DNA from: a virus
Reading direction: 5' to 3' (one strand)
Virus record (IMG/VR): IMGVR_UViG_3300025759_000464
Coordinates: 1 to 29,689 of that record
Length of the DNA: 29,689 nucleotides
The notes below the pieces were generated by a model that saw only the letters and a program-made list of their open reading frames with translations, did not search any database and was not told where the DNA came from. This document shows, one piece after another, positions 20,679 to 28,865 of the stretch. A program made the position numbers and the translations under genes. The first letter of the stretch is position 1, and every line of letters starts with the position of its first letter.

Positions 20679-23297
20679 TTAGTTTATTTTAAATGCCATA
20701 TATATTGAATTTTGACCACTATCATTATAGAAACCACTTGTAAATTCAAAACCAGTACTTGTAAAGTTTATGTTAGTTGTACCACTAACTTCTGCATCAG
20801 AATTATTTGCTTCTAATCTTGCTTCTTTTGGGTTTCCATCTCGAACACTATCCCATATCATCCAATCTTGGTTATCATCATATTTTCTTAAAATTAATAA
20901 GTCTGGTTGAAAGCCAATATTAATTGATTGTGAAGTGCCATTTCCAGCATAAGAACCAAAGGCAGAATATCCTGATACTGAATGCCAACAATAGGCAATA
21001 TATTGTCTGCCACTTGTATTTGCATTTCCAAATGTTTGATTTAATGCAAAAGTAGTAGCAGAAGGTACAAGCCAGTTAGTAGATGTATCTTGTACTGAAT
21101 TATCATTTAAAGTAAGATATTTACTATTACCTAAAGATGAATGATGCACTATCCAGTTAGTAGAACCATCACTTATACACTTAATAAGTATCAGATTTGG
21201 TGCAGCCGATAATCCGTGTGGTATCTTTATTCCTGAAACACCAGTACTTGTATATTTTACAATACTAAATCCTGCATTAGCATTTGCACTAACTATTGAT
21301 GCTGGTGGACCACCTAAAGTTAAATCATCATTGTCAGATACTGTTTCTGCATATAATTCAGCTACACCAACATCAGATATTGCACCCTTATATAACCTAA
21401 CTTGGTCTATTTTTCCATCCCAAGCCGTTGAATCAGCATCAGCCCTTCCAATTCTCATTTTGTTTTGACTTGGAAAAGTGTTTGATGTTGTTGAGCTTGG
21501 CGTATATAATTGACCATTGATTATTGCTTTAACTGTATTCGCAACACTATCATATACCATCCCAACGTGATACCAAGTACTTGTGCTAAATGAAAATGCA
21601 ACTTCACCATATAACGTACTTCCGTGAATAACAATTTTTGTACTGTTCATCCATATAGTACCATTATTTGTATTAGTAGAATTGTTCATACCACCAATTA
21701 CAGTAGGATATGAATTACTAAAACTATCAGCATTAACCCACATTGACCAACTAAAACTGGTATTACTATGGTTATAAGAAACATCAACATAACTGCTACT
21801 ACCATTAAATACTGCTGCTTTGTTAAACTTACCTGTTGCATAAGTAATACTATTTGCAGTACCATTATATGTTCCTGTTACATCATTCGCATTGTCCTCA
21901 AATTTATATACTGCTTTTGCAGGTCCTCCATAGATTGTCGGTTCGTTATCATCAGCTTTCCAAGACCAAGCAACATAATTTTTTGCTGAAGTGTTAGCGT
22001 GTTCTCCTAAACCATCTACAACTGTAAATCCATCTGTATCAAAAGATGACAAATATCCATATTGACCATACTGACCTTCAGCTGCATTATTTGAACTATA
22101 TATATTAAAATTCTGTCCTGCACCTCTTATTGAATCGTGTAGTATATGGTCTTGCCCACTTGATGTTCTATTTTTAATCCAAACTAAATTAGGAGTAAAT
22201 CCTAAACCATCAATACTTTGTGTACCACCATCACCTGTATAAGTTACTGTACTAAAACTTTTTGCTACTGTTGGTGCTTCTGTGTCAGGATCTGCAGCAA
22301 ATGCCATATAGATATATGAACCTCCATTATCATTAAGTCCACCATCAGATGAAACTGCTTGAAAACCATTGCTTAAAAAACTAAATCCATTACCTAAATT
22401 TCCTGTTTGTTCAACTGATGAACTATTAGGAATTAACGCTAAATTTCTTGGGTCAGAAGGACTTCTTTTATTATCAAATATTAACCAATTATCACCTGAA
22501 TCAGTTCTTTTAATCATTAAAAACGCAGGTTCAAATCCTGTTTCTACAATCGGTCCATTTGTTGAACCATTACCTGTGTATGTGCCAATCTTTGAAAAGC
22601 CATCAATACTTTTAAAAGCATAAGCAATATAATCACCAGATTGAGATACTGGATTAAATACTGAACTGGTTGGAACAGCTGAACCTGTTGTACCTGCAAC
22701 AGCAGTAGAATTTAAAACAAGATAATTATAATTAGAATCTATAGTAGGAGGAGGTATATAAGTATACCAATCTTCACTCCCTGATGTTTTCTTTTGTATA
22801 ATTAACTCTGGTGCTACACCTAATCCGTGTCCTACTGTTTGAGTGCCTGAAGCAGTAGCTGTATATTTTATTATAGAGAATCCTGCATCTTGATTTGCTT
22901 GTACTGTACTTGTAATTCCTCCATCAGTATTACTGCTTGTAGTTCCTCCGTTTGCTTTCCAACACCACGCTACGAAATCCTCTCCACTGTCATTTACATT
23001 ACCCCAATTCGGTAAGGTAAAACCACCAGTGTCAAATGAAGCAACTCCTAAAGTAGTTTGTTCTGCTGCAGTATTGTTTGATGCTAAACTTTTATTATTA
23101 CCTCTTGTACTATCTGAAAGAACGTGATTATCTGCAAAACTTCTTGGCTTAATCCAAACAAAATCAGGAGTAAAGTTTAATCCTGTTATAGAATGTGATG
23201 ATGTACCATCTCCTTCGTATAATACTACTCCAAAGTGTTCTGATGGTACTAATCCTCCTGCCGCAGCACCCTGTAATAATCTCTTATTTACAGCCAT
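20679..23297 (-). CDS. Tail fiber / receptor-binding protein with DUF7483-like repeats and LamG domain (872 aa)
   Basis: Built from six copies of a roughly 90-100 residue module at about residues 22-115, 138-229, 236-336, 347-447, 675-773 and 780-869. Each has GDG/GNG near the start, a GLxFxP or GFxP turn, DFVWIK/NLVWIK/ELIIQK/FLMIKR/NLILIK/DLLILR, and ends in an aromatic strand such as FVAWCWKA, YVAWSWKA, YIAYCWHS or YIYMAF. Between copies 4 and 5 is a LamG-type concanavalin A-like domain (462-650, with FNGSSSYVDVS, WSMWVNADS, WYHVGMVYD and KIDQVRLYKG). LamG folds bind glycans or proteins. The short N-terminus (MAVNKRLLQGAAAGGLV) would attach to the tail or a fiber adaptor. The two genes before it are probably fiber accessories. 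It likely defines host range. Confidence 0.75.
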   Translation of the reverse strand: MAVNKRLLQGAAAGGLVPSEHFGVVLYEGDGTSSHSITGLNFTPDFVWIKPRSFADNHVLSDSTRGNNKSLASNNTAAEQTTLGVASFDTGGFTLPNWGNVNDSGEDFVAWCWKANGGTTSSNTDGGITSTVQANQDAGFSIIKYTATASGTQTVGHGLGVAPELIIQKKTSGSEDWYTYIPPPTIDSNYNYLVLNSTAVAGTTGSAVPTSSVFNPVSQSGDYIAYAFKSIDGFSKIGTYTGNGSTNGPIVETGFEPAFLMIKRTDSGDNWLIFDNKRSPSDPRNLALIPNSSSVEQTGNLGNGFSFLSNGFQAVSSDGGLNDNGGSYIYMAFAADPDTEAPTVAKSFSTVTYTGDGGTQSIDGLGFTPNLVWIKNRTSSGQDHILHDSIRGAGQNFNIYSSNNAAEGQYGQYGYLSSFDTDGFTVVDGLGEHANTSAKNYVAWSWKADDNEPTIYGGPAKAVYKFEDNANDVTGTYNGTANSITYATGKFNKAAVFNGSSSYVDVSYNHSNTSFSWSMWVNADSFSNSYPTVIGGMNNSTNTNNGTIWMNSTKIVIHGSTLYGEVAFSFSTSTWYHVGMVYDSVANTVKAIINGQLYTPSSTTSNTFPSQNKMRIGRADADSTAWDGKIDQVRLYKGAISDVGVAELYAETVSDNDDLTLGGPPASIVSANANAGFSIVKYTSTGVSGIKIPHGLSAAPNLILIKCISDGSTNWIVHHSSLGNSKYLTLNDNSVQDTSTNWLVPSATTFALNQTFGNANTSGRQYIAYCWHSVSGYSAFGSYAGNGTSQSINIGFQPDLLILRKYDDNQDWMIWDSVRDGNPKEARLEANNSDAEVSGTTNINFTSTGFEFTSGFYNDSGQNSIYMAFKIN

Positions 23298-23299
23298 AT

Positions 23300-23782
23300 T
23301 TAGTCTATATTAGGGAAATCGTATGTAATTACTTTCTTTTTAGTAGTAAGTGCATTGATTTCTGATTCAACTGTGTCTGATAATTCTCTTAAAGCTACTC
23401 TTGCATCTACAACATCTGCTGGTACATCTGCTCCATTATCTGCTTCTCTAATTATATACCAATCAGTCGCTGCAAGTTTATTTCCTATTTGTGCTTTAAA
23501 ATTATTAATTGCTCTTTCTTTTAATTCTGCTAAAGTTTCACTCCAAGTAATATCTTCTGTATCTTTTCTAAATACTGATGAAGCTGAATCAAAATATATT
23601 TCTCCAAGTGTGTGTATTCTTGAGTCATAATTTTCATCTATGATTACATCAAATAGACCAGCATTTCTTAATTCATCAGAAGTCATACTTCTTGCGTTTA
23701 AGTGATAACCTGTTGATGACCTAAATTTATTAGGTACATCTGGATAAGTTGTAATAATTCCGTTGTTGTTTACTGCTTTCAT
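23300..23782 (-). CDS. Fiber-associated protein (160 aa)
   Basis: Begins MKAVNNNGIITTYPDVPNKF and ends with a helical segment (TLAELKERAINNFKAQIGNK, then DARVALRELSDTVESEINAL) resembling tail fiber assembly or DUF4376-like proteins. The frame extends to a GTG at 23812, but the ATG at 23782 lies 3 nt after the preceding stop and is preferred. It is 2 nt upstream of the fiber gene and probably chaperones or joins it to the virion. Confidence 0.6.
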   Translation of the reverse strand: MKAVNNNGIITTYPDVPNKFRSSTGYHLNARSMTSDELRNAGLFDVIIDENYDSRIHTLGEIYFDSASSVFRKDTEDITWSETLAELKERAINNFKAQIGNKLAATDWYIIREADNGADVPADVVDARVALRELSDTVESEINALTTKKKVITYDFPNID

Positions 23783-23784
23783 AA

Positions 23785-24312
23785 TTATGCTTCTTTTGAT
23801 ATTGTTGCCCACTGTTCAGTAGCTCCGTTAGTTGATACAATTTGAATTAAGTTTGTTACAGTACCATCATAAGTACCGCTTATTTCTTTTACACTTGCTG
23901 GGAGTGTTAGTGTGTAGTTACCGTCAATTACTAAATCTATAACCATCCCTGTTGAAACATTAGAAAATGTTAATGTAGTATTTGCACCTAATGTCTTTGT
24001 ATGTACTGCAGCTGCTGACCAATCAACATCACTTGCGGATATAGTAGCTGAAGTAGTAAACTCTGCACCCATTTTAGCATAAGTAATTTGGTCATCTGCA
24101 ATATGAACTGTATCAACTGCTCCATCAGCTATCTTATCTGAATCTACAGCATCTGCTGCTAATTTTGCTGTAGTTACTGCTCCATCAGCAACACCACCAG
24201 CACCTGCATATAGCTCTGTAAAGTTATCATTAGTTTTATCAAATGCGGATCTTATTGGATCACCTGTTCCGTCATTTGCTGTTGTTCCTATATTAATTGT
24301 TTGTTTTGCCAT
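23785..24312 (-). CDS. Fiber or head-decoration protein (175 aa)
   Basis: Starts MAKQTINIGTTANDGTGDPI followed by RSAFDKTNDNFTELY, the N-terminus seen in many phage tail fibers. Repeats of an Ala/Asp motif follow: DGAVTTAKLAADAVDSDKIA and ADGAVDTVHIADDQITYAK, like fiber coiled segments. The C-terminal part (TLTFSNVSTGMVIDLVIDG) is beta-rich. It lies 3 nt after the small Trp-rich gene and before the other fiber genes. Whether it is a separate short fiber or an adaptor is not decided. Confidence 0.62.
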   Translation of the reverse strand: MAKQTINIGTTANDGTGDPIRSAFDKTNDNFTELYAGAGGVADGAVTTAKLAADAVDSDKIADGAVDTVHIADDQITYAKMGAEFTTSATISASDVDWSAAAVHTKTLGANTTLTFSNVSTGMVIDLVIDGNYTLTLPASVKEISGTYDGTVTNLIQIVSTNGATEQWATISKEA

Positions 24313-24315
24313 GTC

Positions 24316-24480
24316 TTAATAAATTGTTTTATCTGCTGTATATAATGTTGAGTCTACTAATACTAGTGTGGTGTCTGCTCTAAAAAAAGAACCATCTGCG
24401 TCAAAAGGGTATATTGAACCCCATCCATTTTCTTCATTTACATTTCCCCACCACGATACGTCATATATTGTTCCAAACAT
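24316..24480 (-). CDS. Small Trp-rich virion-associated candidate (54 aa)
   Basis: A 54-codon frame beginning MFGTIYDVSWWGNVNEENGW with a GSIYPFDADGSFFRAD continuation. Small proteins with this SWWGNVNE.NGWG..YP.DADG pattern appear next to fiber genes of marine phages. It ends 3 nt before the next gene. The upstream leader contains TTATTGTAATAGT directly before the ATG, the motif shared with three other genes. A structural role is inferred from place. Confidence 0.65.
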   Translation of the reverse strand: MFGTIYDVSWWGNVNEENGWGSIYPFDADGSFFRADTTLVLVDSTLYTADKTIY

Positions 24481-24526
24481 ACTATTACAATAAGTTTTTT
24501 AATTTTTTGTTATTCTTTGTCAAGTC

Positions 24527-24559
24527 TATAATGTATTTTTTTAATCTTTGCACATTATA
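24527..24559. repeat. Perfect 8-bp inverted repeat upstream of the Trp-rich gene
   Basis: TATAATGT and ACATTATA are separated by 17 nt. It lies in the 102-nt gene-free stretch between the connector and the Trp-rich gene. It could be an operator or an AT-rich hairpin; no terminator T run follows on the minus strand. Confidence 0.5.
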
Positions 24560-24582
24560 AGCTTTTGGTTTGTATTTTTTTT

Positions 24583-25083
24583 TTATAATACCCATCCTTC
24601 AAAACTTGCATCTTTATCTGGATATACATCCTCGTTAGAGTTACTGTTGTATTCAGGAAAACTATCATTATTAAAGCTCATGTAGCTAATAAATCTGTCC
24701 GTGTAGTACTGTGCTAAATTTCTTTCTTTTTCTATAAGAAAATCTATTTCATCTTTGTCTACATTAGTTGCATTTTCACTTGAATGTTTAAAAACACCTT
24801 TATTGGCTACTGTATAAGCAGCAAAAGGAAGGTATTCTACCATAGCCCAGTGAATAAGCATTGGTTTTACATAGTCTGTAACTAAACTTAAATAACTACC
24901 AGCTAAACTACTTGCAATTATATCAGATTCTATTTTGTTTAATAGATCTGTACCTAAATAGTTTTGTATATGAATGTCTTGTGCAATCTTAATGAACTGA
25001 ATAAACTTATCAGTATCAACATTACCATTCATTGCTGTAAACTTTACTATATCTTTTCTACTAATTAATAATGCTTGTGCCAT
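24583..25083 (-). CDS. Head-tail connector candidate (DUF6712-like, 166 aa)
   Basis: A helical protein starting MAQALLISRKDIVKFTAMNG, with QDIHIQNYLGTDLLNKIESD (about residues 34-53) and VKPMLIHWAMVEYLPFAAYT. This pattern fits the DUF6712/gp6-like head-tail adaptor proteins of Bacteroidetes phages, which bind the portal ring. It is the next gene after the portal with a 2-nt gap, which supports the role. Confidence 0.68.
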   Translation of the reverse strand: MAQALLISRKDIVKFTAMNGNVDTDKFIQFIKIAQDIHIQNYLGTDLLNKIESDIIASSLAGSYLSLVTDYVKPMLIHWAMVEYLPFAAYTVANKGVFKHSSENATNVDKDEIDFLIEKERNLAQYYTDRFISYMSFNNDSFPEYNSNSNEDVYPDKDASFEGWVL

Positions 25084-25085
25084 TT

Positions 25086-26840
25086 TTATCTAGGGTTTTT
25101 ATATCCGTTATTTGGCATGTCTTTAGGAGCTATTGCTGCTTTTTTATGCCCTGCTGGTCTTGGTTTATAAGAACTTGGAATACTATCTACCTCTTTGCTA
25201 CTAGCTAAAGATTTATCTTCATAGTTTTCTCCATCCTTTTTCTTTTTTAATTTATAAAGTCTTTCTTCCCAGAAATGACCACAGTTTGGTCCACCTTTAT
25301 ATTTAAATAGATCATATGATTGTTTTTTATGACCAAAAGATTTATTTACTCCTGCTCTAGAAGCTTTATCTATATCTTCTAATCTATAGACAACACCATT
25401 TCTTGTTCTTTTCATCATGGTAGAACAAAACTTTCTACTGTTGCCACTTGTGTATTTTTCTTCGTAAGCATATCTTACTTTATATACACTTTTATCTAAA
25501 TAACTTTCATCTGATGGTTTAGACTTAACAGATTCTAATTCTAAATCACCATCTATTACTTTTTGCTTCCACTCTTCTAAACCTTCGTTTTCTTCTGAAT
25601 ATTCTCTTTTTCCTATAAGATCATACTCCTCCATTATCTCACCCTCTAACTCTGATAAAAAGTCTTCACTCATTTCGTCTGTAAGATCTGGTTTTTCTTC
25701 TTTTAATTTAACTCCTGTCTCTTCTTCTCTTGATTCTTCTGTTACTGCATTGTCAGTCTCTATGAAAGCAAGCGGCTGAAGCGTTTTAAAGTATAAATTA
25801 AGGCTTATCTCGTTTACAGATAGTATTGCGTCCATACAGCCAATTAAAAGCTCCTGATAAGGCTTTATTGTAACGTTATCAAATAACAAAGAAGCTGTCT
25901 TTATTTCATCAGCGTTTGATCCTAGTCCATTATTTTCTGTTCTAATACCTAAAAGCAATGGTGATGTTACTCTGTGTCCTATAATTAACTTATTTGCACA
26001 CTCTGTAGATAAATACTGATAATGTGCTGGTGCGTCATTTAAAGGTACATCATCTATTGTTGTTTTGCTTTCTGCATTGTTGTTGAATGCTATAATTACT
26101 TTTTCTCCTCTTGCTCCTGTAAGTTTACCCATAACATCAGACTTAACCTGCATTTGCTTTTCTCTATCAGGCACCCCATTGTTAAAGTTTACAACTTTAG
26201 TTCCTGAAAATCCGTTTTGTATATCATTGATTAAATAGTCTGATACTTCTGATTCTAATTCAGCATAAGCTAAAGCTCCTTGATAGTCTACTGGACAATA
26301 ATAATCATATCCACTTACATATCTTTTTACAACTTTAATTTCTGGCTCTTTACCATTACCAAATCCAAATGCTGCTATTCTTTTAGGTTTACTATTTGCT
26401 TTTATCTTGGTCCAGTCATGAAAATAGTAATATGCTTCAATCTCTCCATCATCATTACATTTCTCTGCTCTCAATGTCTGTCTTGGAAAGTGTTCTGCTT
26501 TTACTACTTTGCTGTCTTGGTATAATACCTGAAAACTTCCTTCTCCTAATAGTTTAAGATCTAGTATTACATTTCTTAAATCTTCATCTCTAAATATAGA
26601 TTTCATTGCTGCATATTCATCTGGCTTTTGAGAGCTGTTTGTTGCATCAATACCTTTTCCATATATTAATTGAGATATTCCTTGAATAATTGCATTGTTA
26701 GTTGCAGAATTAATAAATAAATTAATTAAATAAGAATAATAATCATTGTTCTCACCATAATTAACCCAATCTCTGTGTTTGTCTTCAGATATTTTAGGTC
26801 TATTGTATTCTGATAAGTTTACTATGTGTAAATTGTCCAT
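25086..26840 (-). CDS. Portal protein with a C-terminal Cys/His module
   Basis: A 584-aa protein. The N-terminal 360 residues show portal features: an amphipathic start (MDNLHIVNLSEYNRPKISED), LINLFINSATNNAIIQGISQ (38-57), ILDLKLLGEGSFQVLY (92-107) and HRVTSPLLLGIRTENNGLGS (289-308). The dodecameric ring forms the DNA entry pore. Residues 361-440 are an acidic linker. Residues 452-530 form a separate module, YKVRYAYEEKYTSGNSRKFC, MKRTRNGVVYRLEDI, GVNKSFGHKK and FKYKGGPNCGHFWEERLY, with C472, H504, C520 and H522. This resembles a head morphogenesis or MuF-type tail found downstream of portals, here fused. The portal comes after the capsid gene, not before. Confidence 0.75.
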   Translation of the reverse strand: MDNLHIVNLSEYNRPKISEDKHRDWVNYGENNDYYSYLINLFINSATNNAIIQGISQLIYGKGIDATNSSQKPDEYAAMKSIFRDEDLRNVILDLKLLGEGSFQVLYQDSKVVKAEHFPRQTLRAEKCNDDGEIEAYYYFHDWTKIKANSKPKRIAAFGFGNGKEPEIKVVKRYVSGYDYYCPVDYQGALAYAELESEVSDYLINDIQNGFSGTKVVNFNNGVPDREKQMQVKSDVMGKLTGARGEKVIIAFNNNAESKTTIDDVPLNDAPAHYQYLSTECANKLIIGHRVTSPLLLGIRTENNGLGSNADEIKTASLLFDNVTIKPYQELLIGCMDAILSVNEISLNLYFKTLQPLAFIETDNAVTEESREEETGVKLKEEKPDLTDEMSEDFLSELEGEIMEEYDLIGKREYSEENEGLEEWKQKVIDGDLELESVKSKPSDESYLDKSVYKVRYAYEEKYTSGNSRKFCSTMMKRTRNGVVYRLEDIDKASRAGVNKSFGHKKQSYDLFKYKGGPNCGHFWEERLYKLKKKKDGENYEDKSLASSKEVDSIPSSYKPRPAGHKKAAIAPKDMPNNGYKNPR

Positions 26841-26841
26841 A

Positions 26842-27189
26842 TTATAGTACTATAAATTCGTTTGTTGTTTCTTGCTCATCATATTCATTATTGTTTACTG
26901 AATAATTTGTAACAGTTTGATTTGTACAGAATATTTTATCTTTATAAATAATACTGCCACTTTTTTTTATCGTTAATGTATAAAATGTGTCTTCTACTAA
27001 TGTGAATACATCAGAATACTCATAATAGTAATCATTTAATGTAAACGCATTTGTGTCTTCATCATACACTGACTTATTTGTTGTTTCATTTACAATTGAT
27101 ATGTTATAAATGTTGCTGCCAGATGCTACGTATTCTCTTGGAATAAAACTAATCGTTTGAGAAGTTAAACTCTTCTGTAATATTATCAT
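26842..27189 (-). CDS. Hypothetical beta-rich protein (115 aa)
   Basis: Starts MIILQKSLTSQTISFIPREY and is rich in Ser/Thr/Asn with strands such as YTLTIKKSGSIIYKDKIFCT. It lies between the tail-tube-like gene and the portal and is probably a virion or assembly protein. It is preceded by the terminator at 27234-27256 and carries the ATTGTACTAGT sequence before its ATG. No family motif recognised. Confidence 0.58.
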   Translation of the reverse strand: MIILQKSLTSQTISFIPREYVASGSNIYNISIVNETTNKSVYDEDTNAFTLNDYYYEYSDVFTLVEDTFYTLTIKKSGSIIYKDKIFCTNQTVTNYSVNNNEYDEQETTNEFIVL

Positions 27190-27233
27190 ACTAGTACAAT
27201 AAAATAAATGTTATTTTGTTAATTATTAAGCAT

Positions 27234-27256
27234 AAAAAAAGGCACCAATTAGTGCC
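27234..27256 (-). terminator. Rho-independent terminator after the tail-tube-like gene
   Basis: On the minus strand GGCAC, loop, GTGCC followed directly by seven T. The hairpin lies 24 nt after the stop at 27281. Confidence 0.87.
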
Positions 27257-27280
27257 TTCTTTATCGAGTTTAAAGGATTA

Positions 27281-27835
27281 TTATGAGTTACTTCCTTCAG
27301 TTGGAGTAGCAAACCCAGCGTTAGTTAATGCAGTATCTACATCTGCTGCTGATTCTATAAAGTTTGCTGGAACTTTTTCTTGTGCAGTGAACGTTAATGT
27401 ATAACCTGAAAGGTCACCCATTGCTGCTCCTGTTACGATTGTTCCGCCACTTACATCCGCTCCGTTTTCTAATCCCATTATAAATAGGTTTTCATTATAA
27501 TCTTCAACAACTATGTGAGGTCTACCATAAGCTAATAATTTTAACTCTTTGTTGTCCTCTTTTGTAAGTTTTTTAAGTGTAAGATTTAATGTTTGCTCAA
27601 AGAAAGTTGTTCCGTTTTCTCTAGAAGCATTAATTGTTTGTTCAAAAGATGAATTACCTTTTACTTCGTATTTAAAACTAGCAACTGATGTTCCTACGCT
27701 ATCTACCACGTCTGTGTCAGTAGTATCGTAAGTAACAGCTGTATAGTCTCCGAAATCAGAAATATAAATATTTTTAATTCCACCTACTACGTCTTTACAA
27801 GGTTCTTTTCTTCCTTTAGTTAAATCACAAGCCAT
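27281..27835 (-). CDS. Major tail tube protein candidate (184 aa)
   Basis: Begins MACDLTKGRKEPCKDVVGGI, followed by beta strands (NIYISDFGDYTAVTYDTTDT), SFKYEVKGNSSFEQTINASR, TLNLTLKKLTKEDNKELKLL and GAAMGDLSGYTLTFTAQEKV. The beta-sandwich pattern and the size fit siphovirus tail tube proteins. It follows the capsid gene and the terminator at 27850-27881, so its expression may be separately set. Alternative: a capsid-associated minor protein. Confidence 0.66.
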   Translation of the reverse strand: MACDLTKGRKEPCKDVVGGIKNIYISDFGDYTAVTYDTTDTDVVDSVGTSVASFKYEVKGNSSFEQTINASRENGTTFFEQTLNLTLKKLTKEDNKELKLLAYGRPHIVVEDYNENLFIMGLENGADVSGGTIVTGAAMGDLSGYTLTFTAQEKVPANFIESAADVDTALTNAGFATPTEGSNS

Positions 27836-27849
27836 ATTATTTTTATTTT

Positions 27850-27881
27850 AAAAAAAAAGGTAGGCAGTTTAGCTACCTACC
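27850..27881 (-). terminator. Strong rho-independent terminator after the capsid gene
   Basis: On the minus strand GGTAGG, an 11-nt loop, CCTACC, then nine T. It is 25 nt downstream of the capsid stop and lies before the tail-tube-like gene. Confidence 0.92.
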
Positions 27882-27906
27882 CTTTCTTATGTTATACAAT
27901 CTTTAA

Positions 27907-28854
27907 TTACGCTGTTGCGTATAATACAATGTCAGATCCGATTGCGTGCTGAATACCAGCAGTAAATCTCATAACGATTCTTACATTTTGAGAACCATCA
28001 AGATCAGCCATGTCTAATACTTTTACTTCGTTGTGGTCTGATAATAAACCTGTACCAAAGAATAAGTTTGATTTTTCTGCAGCAACTGCGTCATTGCTAG
28101 ATAAACCTTGTGCTAATACAACTGGAATACCATCAAACTGAAGACCTGCTCCTTTTGAGTACCACTGTGTACCTTGATTGTTTGTACCTGCAGCTCCTAC
28201 TCCTGCTGCTGCAAAACCACCTAGTGCTCTAATGTAGTTTCTATACATGTTAGAAGGTAAGTAGATAGTCATATCTTCTGAACCATATGCTGCAGAAGGG
28301 ATAGCGTCAGCTATCTTACCTAATTCTGCTATAATGTTAGATGCTGTTGATGCTGTACCTGTTACATCATTAACGTCAGTATCTGCACCTAATGTAGTGA
28401 TAAATCCATCAAACTCTCCGTCTGTTGCATTTGTTCCTGTCCAGATATTGTTTTCTATTTTTTGAGCAACTTTAGCTGATACATGTCCGATTAAGAAATC
28501 AGAGAATGAAGGAGGTAAAGTTTCGTTAATTGCTGAATATCCCATTTGAACTGCTTCCCAATCTTGTACGTAGTCTTTTTTACAAAGCTCTAGGTTCACT
28601 TGGAATTCTTCTGGTTGTAATATTCTTTCTGTTAATGTTAAAACATCTGCTTGACCTGAAAAGTCACATGCACCATTTTTAACAAGACCAGTAGAAGCAA
28701 CTTTTTTCATTACTTCTTTGTATTTTACATTTGGCTTAACTGTTATTAAGTTATTAGCTAATGTGTTTCCACTTAAAAGAGCTGCAGAAACATATTTTCC
28801 TGCAAATTCTCCTGCATAAGTAGAAGTTATTGGTGTTACTGTACTATTTGCCAT
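27907..28854 (-). CDS. Major capsid protein (HK97-like)
   Basis: A 315-aa protein beginning MANSTVTPITSTYAGEFAGK. It has ILQPEEFQVNLELCKKDYVQ (about residues 77-96), SDFLIGHVSAKVAQKIENNI (118-137) and a P-domain-like central part (DMTIYLPSNMYRNYIRALGG). The C-terminal part GLSSNDAVAAEKSNLFFGTG with NVRIVMRFTAGIQHAIG is typical of this fold. No long N-terminal delta domain is present; a separate scaffold gene lies 11 nt upstream. The leader is A-rich (AAATAAAA before ATG), as in highly translated flavobacterial genes. The terminator directly after it suggests a dedicated capsid transcript. Confidence 0.83.
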   Translation of the reverse strand: MANSTVTPITSTYAGEFAGKYVSAALLSGNTLANNLITVKPNVKYKEVMKKVASTGLVKNGACDFSGQADVLTLTERILQPEEFQVNLELCKKDYVQDWEAVQMGYSAINETLPPSFSDFLIGHVSAKVAQKIENNIWTGTNATDGEFDGFITTLGADTDVNDVTGTASTASNIIAELGKIADAIPSAAYGSEDMTIYLPSNMYRNYIRALGGFAAAGVGAAGTNNQGTQWYSKGAGLQFDGIPVVLAQGLSSNDAVAAEKSNLFFGTGLLSDHNEVKVLDMADLDGSQNVRIVMRFTAGIQHAIGSDIVLYATA

Positions 28855-28865
28855 TTTTATTTATT

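Noticed and set aside
23783-23812. Longer start (GTG at 23812) for the fiber-associated protein
   Set aside because: It would overlap the preceding gene by 28 nt; the ATG at 23782 lies 3 nt after that stop.
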